Part shown: positions 1-4,717 of the stretch, in pieces
Numbering within the stretch: position 1 is the stretch's first letter
Layout of the letters: every line of letters starts with the position of its first letter
Source: Pseudomonadota bacterium
Lineage (GTDB): Bacteria; Pseudomonadota; Gammaproteobacteria; Xanthomonadales; Xanthomonadaceae
Direction: 5' to 3'
Length of the DNA: 7,708 bases
Assembly (NCBI GenBank): GCA_023423675.1
Contig: JAFAFD010000322.1
Coordinates: forward strand, 1-7,708
Position numbers and translations under genes: made by a program
Notes under the pieces: model-generated
Seen by the model: only the letters and a program-made list of their open reading frames with translations
Told to the model about the DNA's origin: nothing
Databases searched by the model: none

Positions 1-24
1 CCCCCCCCCCCCCCCCCCCCCCCC
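1..24. repeat. Homopolymeric C tract at the window edge
   Basis: Twenty-four consecutive C residues open the window and stop 3 bp before the stop codon of the membrane-protein gene at 28-333. The window may cut a longer run. A pure run of this length is rare in real GC-rich chromosomes. It sits at the very edge, so a contig-end artefact is the likeliest reading: two-colour sequencing produces false poly-G, which appears as poly-C on the other strand. A genuine slippage-prone tract is possible, but it would lie downstream of the neighbouring gene rather than in its promoter or coding part. Confidence 0.9.
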
Positions 25-27
25 ACT

Positions 28-333
28 CTACGGCCTGGAACCCCGCAACCGCAGGGCGACGATCACCACCACGGCAATTCCCCAGCACACGTAAATGGAC
101 GTATCCCACCCATCGTAGGTGCTGTGCGGGCTGGAGATGAAGGCCAGCGACGCCAGCCACGCGCAGAGCACGCCGGGCAGGCGCGCGCCACGCCAGATGC
201 AGAACGCAGCAAACACCAGCAGCGGCCAGGTAAAGATGACGGCGGCCGTGAACGGTGCCAGCGAGACAAAGGCCACGCAGGCGGCGAAGACCACGCTGCA
301 CCAGGCAAGCACCCGCAAGGTCCGTGTTGTCAT
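28..333 (-). CDS. Small hypothetical inner-membrane protein with four predicted helices
   Basis: This complete 101-codon gene encodes a very hydrophobic protein. Four likely membrane segments are visible at about residues 5-24, 27-46, 52-66 and 78-95, joined by short loops containing RGAR (48-51) and SSPHSTYDGWD (67-77). The protein ends in a basic LRLRGSRP tail, which suggests a cytoplasmic C-terminus. I do not recognise a family and see no catalytic motif. The ATG is well supported: GGAGG lies at 339-343 with a 5-nt gap. It is on the same strand as the heme oxygenase gene, 87 bp downstream of its stop, and hairpins in the gap (380-418) argue against tight co-transcription. A membrane role is clear; the function is unknown. 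Confidence 0.75.
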   Translation of the reverse strand: MTTRTLRVLAWCSVVFAACVAFVSLAPFTAAVIFTWPLLVFAAFCIWRGARLPGVLCAWLASLAFISSPHSTYDGWDTSIYVCWGIAVVVIVALRLRGSRP

Positions 334-379
334 TGCAGCCTCCGGTCATCCGTTGACGGTCGTATCGATGATAGAGCAA

Positions 380-418
380 CGCTGGCGCAGCCCAGCGCAG
401 GCCCGGCGCTACAGGGCC
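380..418 (-). terminator. Two adjacent hairpins after the heme oxygenase gene
   Basis: Just past the heme oxygenase stop on the minus strand are two inverted repeats. GGCCC/GGGCC (400-404 with 414-418) has a 9-nt loop. CGCTGG/CCAGCG (380-385 with 392-397) has a 6-nt loop and is followed in that direction by TTGCTCT. There is no long U-run, so this is a plausible but weak intrinsic terminator or an mRNA 3'-end structure. Confidence 0.4.
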
Positions 419-420
419 GT

Positions 421-1011
421 TCAGCGGGCGAATTCCTTCTCGACGTGGGCGTGGACGCTGCGGAAAGCAATGTTGGCGGCGTCGATCATCTGATCGATCT
501 GTGCAGGTGTCAGCGCCACTGCATCCAGCGCCGTGGTGAAGCGGCGCCAGTGCGCCGCCACCCCGCCAGGGTGAGCGGCCAGGTGACTTGCTCCAAACTG
601 ATGGTCCAGCCCCAGCGCGGCGGCCATCCGGTAGAGCACGGCGGCCCCGAGACTGGACCCTTCCACCACGTACATCCAGCCCAATGCTTCCGGCAGCGAT
701 GCACCGGGCAGCCGGGCATCGGGGTCCCGCGCAGGCAGATCCACGCCCAGATCCTGCAGGTCGCGGCAGACCTGCTGCAGCCGGCGGCGCTCTGGCAGAT
801 CGGGCAGCAGAGCCATCAGCGTCGGCATGCCATAGAGCGCATCAACACTGCAATGCAAGCGGTACTGCACTTTCAGGAAACTGCCGAAGCGGGCGCGGTC
901 AGCAAAAATACCTTCGGCCATGATGCGCTTGTCCAGCGCGTCGTGGCTGGCCCGCGTTGCGGCTTTCAGAAGGGCGCTGCGGTTGCGACCGCATGCGTCT
1001 GGGGTGTTCAT
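421..1011 (-). CDS. hemO: Biliverdin-producing heme oxygenase, HemO/PigA type
   Basis: The enzyme cleaves heme with O2 and electrons to biliverdin, CO and Fe2+ in the cytoplasm, usually to release iron from imported heme or to supply a bilin chromophore. The protein has 196 residues, a normal bacterial length. The probable proximal heme ligand is H23 in TRASHDALDKR. The distal helix is EALGWMYVVEGSSLGAA (108-124) with its flexible glycines, followed by a FGASHLA..GG stretch typical of the Pseudomonas HemO/PigA branch. Against PaHemO, the residues that give beta/delta cleavage (N19, K34, F117, K132) are here K16, M31, Y114 and M129, so alpha-biliverdin is the more likely product (inference). 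I chose the ATG at 1011. An in-frame TTG at 1071 would add 20 residues with no family resemblance and would overlap the divergent gene. No strong Shine-Dalgarno precedes the ATG. No phytochrome or heme-uptake gene is adjacent within the window. Confidence 0.9.
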   Translation of the reverse strand: MNTPDACGRNRSALLKAATRASHDALDKRIMAEGIFADRARFGSFLKVQYRLHCSVDALYGMPTLMALLPDLPERRRLQQVCRDLQDLGVDLPARDPDARLPGASLPEALGWMYVVEGSSLGAAVLYRMAAALGLDHQFGASHLAAHPGGVAAHWRRFTTALDAVALTPAQIDQMIDAANIAFRSVHAHVEKEFAR

Positions 1012-1032
1012 CACGGGACGACGGGAGACATA

Positions 1033-1051
1033 GATAATGCAGCTTACCTTT
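1033..1051 (-). promoter_or_regulatory. Possible Fur half-site in the heme oxygenase/DUF2789 divergent spacer
   Basis: On the minus strand the spacer contains CATTATC (1033-1039), an exact match to the right-hand 7 bases of the 19-bp Fur consensus. Over the full 19 bases I count only about 10 matches, so the left half is poor. Bacterial heme oxygenase genes are often Fur-repressed, which makes the position sensible. The overlapping TATCTA could also serve as a -10 element for hemO. Confidence 0.25.
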
Positions 1052-1070
1052 CCTTTGCCAGGCTGTCGCA

Positions 1071-1328
1071 ATGATCACCACCGAACCGAGCATGACCAAC
1101 CTGTTCCTGCAGCTGGGCCTTGAAGAAAGCCCCGAGGCGATCGCCAGCTTCATCAGCAGCCACCAGCTCGACACCGGGGTGGAGGTGGCCGACGCCCCGT
1201 TCTGGAGCGATGCGCAGCGTCAGTTCCTTGCCGAATCGCTGCAGGCGGACGCTGCCTGGACGACGGTGGTGGATGAGCTGAACGAAGCGCTGCACCAGGA
1301 CGCTGTTCAGGCCACCGCTGCGACCTGA
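1071..1328 (+). CDS. DUF2789-family small protein
   Basis: This 85-residue soluble, acidic protein has no signal peptide. Its pattern of TNLFLQLGLEES (9-20), a FIxxHxL stretch, ADAPFWSDAQRQFLAESL (40-57) and AAWTTVVDELNEAL (61-74) matches my recollection of the DUF2789 family: roughly 75-90 residues, mostly helical, function unknown. The first ATG gives the normal family length and has a weak AGG about 8 nt upstream; a second ATG at 1092 would remove the first seven residues. It is divergent from hemO, with 59 bp between the two start codons, so the promoters must be packed into or overlap that spacer. Its stop lies only 10 bp from the stop of the convergent gene at 1339. Family assignment is by eye; no function is proposed. 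Confidence 0.8.
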   Translation: MITTEPSMTNLFLQLGLEESPEAIASFISSHQLDTGVEVADAPFWSDAQRQFLAESLQADAAWTTVVDELNEALHQDAVQATAAT

Positions 1329-1338
1329 AATCCCTTGG

Positions 1339-1818
1339 TCACAGGCACTCGGTCAGACCGTCGTAGACACTGACCGACGTGCCGGGCAACGGCACATCAA
1401 TGGAATCCCGTGGAGGCACGGCTTCCAGCGCCTGCAGCAGGCTCTCCAGCGGCGTGCCTGCGGCCAGGGGGAGCGCGCCGGCATAGCTGCGCAGGTCGAC
1501 ATCGATACGGCCGTCGCCCAGCACCGAGCTGTTGCTGCCGGCAAAGGTCCACATGCAACCGGCCACCTGGCCACTGGCCCGCTCCACCGCGCAGCGCAGG
1601 CGCATGGCCTGCAGGTTGTAGTACTCGCCCTCGCAGAAGGTATCGCCGCAGACGTCATCGAAGCCGGCCACCAAGGCACGCTCGACGCTGCGGAAACGCT
1701 CCCAGCCACTGGCCTGGTCCGGGTAAAGGCGGGCGTCGACGTAGCGGTCAGCGGCGAGAGCGGGCAGGCTGGCCAGGCACAGCAGCAGCCCCATCATCAT
1801 TCGTGGCGCGCGCATCAT
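1339..1818 (-). CDS. Exported cysteine-rich protein, paralogue A (unknown function)
   Basis: This 159-residue protein has a Sec-type signal peptide: a basic start, the hydrophobic core MGLLLCLASLPA, and a likely ALA|AD cleavage after residue 22. The mature part contains WERFRSVERAL.AGFDDVC, then DTFCEGEYYNLQAM and RCAV, with cysteines at 57, 62, 76, 88 and 158. The same motifs and the identical C-x4-C-x13-C-x11-C spacing occur in the gene just upstream (1815-2312), so the two are tandem duplicates. Here the partner's extra cysteine is replaced by glycine (G114), leaving five mature cysteines, an odd number. The chain ends directly after the last cysteine (ECL). The ATG overlaps the upstream stop as ATGA and has GGGAGG at 1824-1829 with a 5-nt gap, which suggests translational coupling. 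A periplasmic or secreted location is inferred. I recognise no named family. Confidence 0.85.
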   Translation of the reverse strand: MMRAPRMMMGLLLCLASLPALAADRYVDARLYPDQASGWERFRSVERALVAGFDDVCGDTFCEGEYYNLQAMRLRCAVERASGQVAGCMWTFAGSNSSVLGDGRIDVDLRSYAGALPLAAGTPLESLLQALEAVPPRDSIDVPLPGTSVSVYDGLTECL

Positions 1819-2312
1819 CCCTGCCTCCCAGCGTTGCCCTGCCCCTGCAGGCAGCCCAGCAGGCCATCGAACAGGCCCCGCCCCAGGCCGGGGAACGGGG
1901 CCTCGACGCCATCCGGCCCCGACAGGACCGCGTGGAACTGCTCCACCGGCACGCCCGGCAGCAGGTCGACCGGGCAGACCCAGCGGCCGTTGTCCACCTG
2001 CACCTCGCCGGTGACGGGCTGCACGCGCAGCTCGCTGGCCGCCACCACCCAGGCGCAGCGGGTGACCACCGCCGCCGCCAGCTGCACGGCGCAGCGCACC
2101 TGCATGACCCGGTAATTGCTGTAGTCGCCCGCGCAGATCGTATCGGCACAGATGCGGTCGAAACCCCGCATCAGGGCCGCTTCCAGGTCGTAGAAGCGGT
2201 CCCAGTTGGCTTCACTGGTGGGGAAATCGACCAGGTCGACATGGCTGCCGGCCACCGCCGGCGGGGCGACGGACAGCAGTACGGCAAGGCCACAGCAGCG
2301 TATCCAGGTCAT
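1815..2312 (-). CDS. Exported cysteine-rich protein, paralogue B (unknown function)
   Basis: This 165-residue protein has a signal peptide (residues 1-21, hydrophobic core CCGLAVLLSVAPP, likely AVA|GS cleavage). The mature domain has WDRFYDLEAAL.RGFDRIC (37-55), DTICAGDYSNYRVM (57-70) and RCAV (73-76), and ends in DGLLGCL. It has six mature cysteines (55, 60, 74, 86, 113, 154), enough for three disulfides. It is clearly paralogous to the downstream gene, which overlaps it by 4 bp. The start is fixed by GAGGAG at 2320-2325 with a 7-nt gap and by the signal peptide beginning there; an upstream in-frame extension to 2369 has neither. It is the first gene of the pair and its promoter should lie in 2313-2405, but I see no convincing -10/-35. 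The C-terminal tail of 11 residues is Gly/Gln-rich and absent from its partner. A periplasmic disulfide-bonded domain is inferred; no function is assigned. Confidence 0.85.
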   Translation of the reverse strand: MTWIRCCGLAVLLSVAPPAVAGSHVDLVDFPTSEANWDRFYDLEAALMRGFDRICADTICAGDYSNYRVMQVRCAVQLAAAVVTRCAWVVAASELRVQPVTGEVQVDNGRWVCPVDLLPGVPVEQFHAVLSGPDGVEAPFPGLGRGLFDGLLGCLQGQGNAGRQG

Positions 2313-2319
2313 GGCGGTG

Positions 2320-2325
2320 CTCCTC
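2320..2325 (-). promoter_or_regulatory. Shine-Dalgarno of paralogue B, fixing its start
   Basis: GAGGAG on the minus strand lies 7 nt upstream of the ATG at 2312-2310. It discriminates that start from the longer in-frame reading to 2369, whose extra residues do not look like a signal sequence. Confidence 0.75.
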
Positions 2326-2405
2326 GGGAATGAGGCTCCAGCCTGCGCCGCCCCACGCGCCGCCCCCATCGGGAAACCCCGCTTCAGGGCCTCCTCCGGC
2401 GTCCA

Positions 2406-2429
2406 CTACGAAGGTCGGCCCCGACCTAC
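2406..2429 (-). repeat. SMAG/REP-like GTAG palindrome
   Basis: On the minus strand the sequence reads GTAG, then GTCGG, GG, CCGAC, then CTTC and a second GTAG. The core AGGTCGG/CCGACCT (2412-2418 with 2421-2427) is a perfect 7-bp stem with a 2-nt centre. A GTAG tetranucleotide at the base of a GC-rich hairpin is the hallmark of the SMAG REP elements described in Stenotrophomonas maltophilia. It stands alone, just upstream of the ppa promoter, in the spacer between divergent genes. Such elements are mobilised or maintained by RAYT transposases elsewhere in the genome; none is in this window. Confidence 0.6.
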
Positions 2430-2431
2430 CC

Positions 2432-2459
2432 TGCACAGCGGACGGCAAAGGCATAAAAT
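2432..2459 (+). promoter_or_regulatory. Candidate sigma-70 promoter of ppa
   Basis: TGCACA (2432-2437, 4 of 6 to the -35 consensus) and TAAAAT (2454-2459, 5 of 6 to the -10 consensus) are separated by 16 bp. Transcription would begin about 30 nt before the ppa ATG, leaving a short leader containing the GGAG ribosome site at 2489-2492. The -10 stands out as AT-rich in otherwise GC-rich DNA. Confidence 0.55.
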
Positions 2460-2498
2460 GGTCCGCTATCCGTCTACATCCCCCACCTGGAGCACACC

Positions 2499-3035
2499 AT
2501 GGGTCTGGAACTCGTCTCGCCCGGCAAGAACCCGCCGGAAGAAATCAACGTCATCATCGAGATCCCGAAGGACTCGGAGCCGGTGAAGTACGAAGTGGAC
2601 AAGGAAACCGGCGCGATCTTCGTCGACCGCATCCTGTCGACCCCGATGCGCTACCCGTGCAACTACGGCTACGTGCCGAGCACCCTGTGTGGCGATGGCG
2701 ACCCGGCCGACGTGCTGGTGGTGCTGCCGCTGCCGCTGGTCCCGGGTTCGGTCGTGCGCTGCCGTCCGGTCGGCGTGCTGAAGATGAGCGATGAGGCTGG
2801 CAGCGACGAGAAAATCCTGGCCGTGCCGGTCTCGAAGATCTTCAGCGGCTACGCCCACGTCGAAGACATCGCCCAGGTGTCCAGCCACTGGCTGGAGCGC
2901 ATCGGCCACTTCTTCGAGCACTACAAGGACCTGGAAAAGGGCAAGTGGGTCAAGCTGGACGGTTGGGGTGGCGCGGCCGAGGCCAAGCAGATCCTGATCG
3001 AGGCGCACCAGCGCCACCTCGACAGCAAGGCCTGA
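2499..3035 (+). CDS. ppa: Inorganic pyrophosphatase, family I (soluble)
   Basis: This cytoplasmic Mg2+-dependent enzyme hydrolyses pyrophosphate to two phosphates, pulling nucleic acid, protein and other biosyntheses forward. The 178-residue chain matches the bacterial family I length (E. coli has about 175). All active-site residues I can place are present with a +1 offset from E. coli: E21, K30, E32, R44, Y56, D66, D68, D71, D98, D103, K105, Y142 and K143. The PROSITE-type signature DGDPADV is at 66-72 and RYPCNYGYVP at 51-60. The ATG has GGAG 6 nt upstream (2489-2492). The gene has its own likely promoter (2432-2459) and terminator (3047-3075), so it is probably a monocistronic housekeeping gene that does not depend on its neighbours. 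Confidence 0.98.
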   Translation: MGLELVSPGKNPPEEINVIIEIPKDSEPVKYEVDKETGAIFVDRILSTPMRYPCNYGYVPSTLCGDGDPADVLVVLPLPLVPGSVVRCRPVGVLKMSDEAGSDEKILAVPVSKIFSGYAHVEDIAQVSSHWLERIGHFFEHYKDLEKGKWVKLDGWGGAAEAKQILIEAHQRHLDSKA

Positions 3036-3046
3036 GTCTGAACAGG

Positions 3047-3075
3047 ATCGCTCCGGTGCCACGCGCCGGAGCGAT
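3047..3075 (+). terminator. Hairpin terminator of ppa
   Basis: A perfect 10-bp GC-rich stem, ATCGCTCCGG (3047-3056) pairing with CCGGAGCGAT (3066-3075), has a 9-nt loop. It starts 12 nt after the ppa stop codon. Only a short GTTT follows, at some distance, so the U-tract is poor, but the position and stem strength favour a transcription end. Confidence 0.65.
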
Positions 3076-3149
3076 GCTGGTCACGTTTCAACACTGCGGC
3101 CCATCACTGTTGGCGCCGTATTAGGTAAATTGCGTCACTTCACACGTCA

Positions 3150-3166
3150 TCGACGCGCGCCGTCGA
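3150..3166 (+). promoter_or_regulatory. Small stem-loop just upstream of the HDOD gene ribosome site
   Basis: TCGACG (3150-3155) and CGTCGA (3161-3166) form a 6-bp stem with a 5-nt CGCGC loop. It ends 7 nt before the AGGGGA ribosome site. It could tune translation or be an operator. In DNA this GC-rich a 6-bp inverted repeat may also be chance. Confidence 0.3.
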
Positions 3167-3173
3167 GACAGCC

Positions 3174-3179
3174 AGGGGA
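3174..3179 (+). promoter_or_regulatory. Shine-Dalgarno fixing a GTG start for the HDOD gene
   Basis: AGGGGA lies 7 nt upstream of GTG at 3187-3189. The reading frame is open upstream to a TTG at 3130, but that stretch lacks a ribosome site and encodes an Arg/His-rich segment ahead of the receiver fold's first beta strand. GTG is therefore the better start. Confidence 0.7.
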
Positions 3180-3186
3180 ATGTGTC

Positions 3187-4308
3187 GTGCGTATTCTGCT
3201 AGTTGGGGATTCAGACAGCCTGCCGGCTGAGCTGAGCGAGTTCATTGCCGATCTTGGGGAAGAATGGCAGCCGCTGACCGCCTTCGATGGCCACACTGCG
3301 ATGTCCGCGGTGGCAGCGCAGGGCGTGGATGCGGTGATCGTCTGCCCGCAGCTGCCCGACCTCAATGCAACCACGTTGCTCGGTCAGATCCGCACGCTGC
3401 GGCCTGAAACCATCCGTATCGCACTGGTCGATGCCCAGCATGGCAACCGGCCGCCGCCGGCGCGCCTGATCGGCGTGGCCCACCGCTTCCTGCCGCTGCC
3501 GCTGGCGCCGGAAGTGCTGCTGGAAGCGCTGACCAGCCTGGAAGAGCTGCGCGAAGTGCTCGACAGCCCGCGCCTGCGCGATGCCATCGGCCGTATCGAG
3601 AAGCTGCCCTCGCCGCCGCATCTGTACCTGAGCCTGACCCAGGCGCTGGAGCATGACGACGACAGCGACAGTGCCGACGTGGCCAAGCTGGTGGCCGCCG
3701 ATCCGGCGATCGCGGCCAAGGTGCTGCAACTGTCCAATTCGGCGTTCTTCAGCCAAGGCCGCACCATTGCCGACCTGCGCACCGCGGTGACCCGCCTGGG
3801 CCTGGCCACGCTGCGCGACCTGGTGCTGGCCAGCGAAGTCTTTTCCGCGCCGACGCTATCGGCTGCAGAGCGCAATTCGCTGCAGCAGCGTGCGCTGATG
3901 GCCTCGCGCCTGGCCGCGCGCCTGCTGCCCGAATCCAGCGCGGAGCTGGGTGCGACTGCCGCCCTGCTCGCCGATATCGGCCTGCTGCTGCCGGGCGTGC
4001 GCAACGAGCGCAGTGAACCGGCGCTGGCCGACGATCCGCGCCCGGGCCATGCCGAAGCCGGTGCCTACCTGCTGGGCCTGTGGGGCCTGCCGATGCCGAT
4101 CATCGAAGCGGTGGCCTTCCACCTGCAGCCGCAGCGCGCCAACACGCGCAGCTTCTGGGTGACCGGTGCGGTGCACGTGGCGCTGGCACTGGTCAACGGC
4201 GACCCGGTGGACGAGGACTACCTGCAGCGCGCCGGCGTGCTGAACAAGCTGCCGCAGTGGCGCGAACATGCCAACAGGCTGATGGGGCTGGCACCCGCCG
4301 AGGCGTAA
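3187..4308 (+). CDS. HDOD-domain signalling protein with a degenerate N-terminal receiver
   Basis: This 373-residue cytoplasmic protein has two domains. Residues 1-120 have the alternating pattern of a response-regulator receiver: MRILLVGDSD for beta 1, DAVIVCPQLPD (48-58) and HRFLPLPLAPE (99-109). The key residues are lost, though. The phospho-accepting Asp is C53, the DD pair is G7-D8, the switch Thr is about V81 and the conserved Lys is L104. Residues about 130-330 are an HDOD domain, with IEKLPSPPHLYLSL (137-150), AADPAIAAKVLQLSNSAFF (170-188) and a TAVTRLGLATLRDLVL stretch. The HD catalytic pair is absent (A262-D263), as is normal for HDOD, so no phosphodiesterase activity is expected. 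Such proteins act in signalling, motility or stress control through protein contacts. An acidic stretch (EHDDDSDSAD, 155-164) lies within the HDOD part. It sits downstream of ppa, behind a terminator, and appears independently expressed. Partner unknown. Confidence 0.9.
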   Translation: MRILLVGDSDSLPAELSEFIADLGEEWQPLTAFDGHTAMSAVAAQGVDAVIVCPQLPDLNATTLLGQIRTLRPETIRIALVDAQHGNRPPPARLIGVAHRFLPLPLAPEVLLEALTSLEELREVLDSPRLRDAIGRIEKLPSPPHLYLSLTQALEHDDDSDSADVAKLVAADPAIAAKVLQLSNSAFFSQGRTIADLRTAVTRLGLATLRDLVLASEVFSAPTLSAAERNSLQQRALMASRLAARLLPESSAELGATAALLADIGLLLPGVRNERSEPALADDPRPGHAEAGAYLLGLWGLPMPIIEAVAFHLQPQRANTRSFWVTGAVHVALALVNGDPVDEDYLQRAGVLNKLPQWREHANRLMGLAPAEA

Positions 4309-4321
4309 GGCCGGCATCAAG

Positions 4322-4348
4322 GTGGCGCGCCCCATCGGGACGCGCCAC
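4322..4348. terminator. Hairpin shared by two convergent genes
   Basis: GTGGCGCG (4322-4329) pairs with CGCGCCAC (4341-4348). After a C/A mismatch a further CCC/GGG pairing (4331-4333 with 4337-4339) closes an ATC loop. It fills the 44-bp gap between the stop of the HDOD gene (4308, plus) and the stop of the microprotein gene (4353, minus), so it is well placed to end both transcripts. There is no U-run on either side. Confidence 0.6.
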
Positions 4349-4352
4349 GCGC

Positions 4353-4565
4353 TTACCCACGCTGCGGGCAGGCATCCAGTACGCAGTTGCGCCATTGCAG
4401 CTGGCACATCACCGCAGACCCGCCTGCCGCGAGGCATTCCTGACGTACTTCCTCGCAATAGCGGCCACCACCGCAGACGATGAGGTTCTGAGCAGAAGCC
4501 GACCCGGCCAGCGTGGCGTAGATCAGCACCGCGGCAGACAGCTTGCGCAAGAGCGTGGCTTTCAT
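4353..4565 (-). CDS. Exported six-cysteine microprotein with a twin CX6C pattern
   Basis: This 70-codon gene encodes a 25-residue signal peptide (MKATLLRK, then SAAVLIYATLAG, then SASA|QN) and a mature peptide of about 45 residues with six cysteines. The mature spacing is C-x5-C-x6-C-x9-C-x6-C-x4-C. The two CX6C stretches (CEEVRQEC and CQLQWRNC) look helical and are joined by LAAGGSAVM, so an alpha-hairpin clamped by disulfides is plausible (inference). The ATG at 4565 is preferred because GGAG (4572-4575) lies 6 nt before it; another in-frame ATG at 4571 directly abuts that GGAG. The gene is convergent with the HDOD gene and downstream of the TonB receptor behind a strong terminator, so it needs its own promoter. 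I recognise no family. Candidate roles for secreted Cys-rich peptides (bacteriocin, inhibitor, structural) cannot be separated from sequence. Confidence 0.75.
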   Translation of the reverse strand: MKATLLRKLSAAVLIYATLAGSASAQNLIVCGGGRYCEEVRQECLAAGGSAVMCQLQWRNCVLDACPQRG

Positions 4566-4571
4566 ATCCAT

Positions 4572-4575
4572 CTCC
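4572..4575 (-). promoter_or_regulatory. Shine-Dalgarno choosing between two in-frame ATGs of the microprotein
   Basis: GGAG is immediately followed by ATGGATATG on the minus strand. The first ATG has zero spacing and the second has a normal 6-nt gap, so initiation at 4565 (MKATLL) is favoured. Confidence 0.65.
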
Positions 4576-4585
4576 AGTCGTCCGT

Positions 4586-4685
4586 CATTGGACCGCACCA
4601 ATGTGCTGGATGCGACAGCACCCGACCGTGATGGGAATCACCCTCTCCCGCCACTCAGATTTTCCCTACGCAAGATTCAGGGAAA
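4586..4685 (-). other. Hairpin-rich upstream region of the microprotein gene
   Basis: The gene-free stretch between the microprotein start and the receptor terminator contains four inverted repeats. These are CATTGG/CCAATG (4586-4591 with 4598-4603), GTGCTG/CAGCAC (4603-4608 with 4616-4621), GTGAT/ATCAC (4628-4632 with 4637-4641) and TTTCCCT/AGGGAAA (4661-4667 with 4679-4685). The first two share a base at 4603, so they would stack or compete. If transcribed, this would be a structured 5' leader. It could also hold operators, or a small RNA. I match it to no known riboswitch class and found no clear -10/-35. Confidence 0.4.
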
Positions 4686-4717
4686 GCTGCTGATGCATGC
4701 CTTGCATGCCGCACAAA

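Noticed and set aside
124..1074. A 316-codon plus-strand open frame across the membrane protein and heme oxygenase genes
   Set aside because: It is a GC-rich shadow of two supported minus-strand genes, with an Arg/Gln/His-rich composition and no domain.
1410..2333. A 307-codon plus-strand open frame opposite the paralogue pair
   Set aside because: Its composition is low-complexity Arg/Pro/Ala, while the minus strand carries two signal peptides, ribosome sites and matching motifs in both copies.
1815..2369. A longer start for paralogue B
   Set aside because: The additional 19 residues have no ribosome site and place a non-signal segment before an obvious signal peptide.
2466..3062. A 198-codon minus-strand open frame opposite ppa
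   Set aside because: The ppa frame has a complete active site; the antisense protein has no motif and is a register shadow.
3187..4308. Possible HD-type cyclic-di-GMP or nucleotide phosphodiesterase activity
   Set aside because: The His-Asp metal pair is missing (A262-D263) and the sequence follows the HDOD pattern, which is not expected to be catalytic.
3211..4458. Several long minus-strand open frames opposite the HDOD gene
   Set aside because: They overlap one another and a clear two-domain gene, and they lack ribosome sites and recognisable domains.
4695..4709. Two GCATGC palindromes 9 bp apart, able to form a small hairpin
   Set aside because: Six-base palindromes of this kind are common, this one lies between the receptor terminator and the microprotein leader, and nothing else supports a function.
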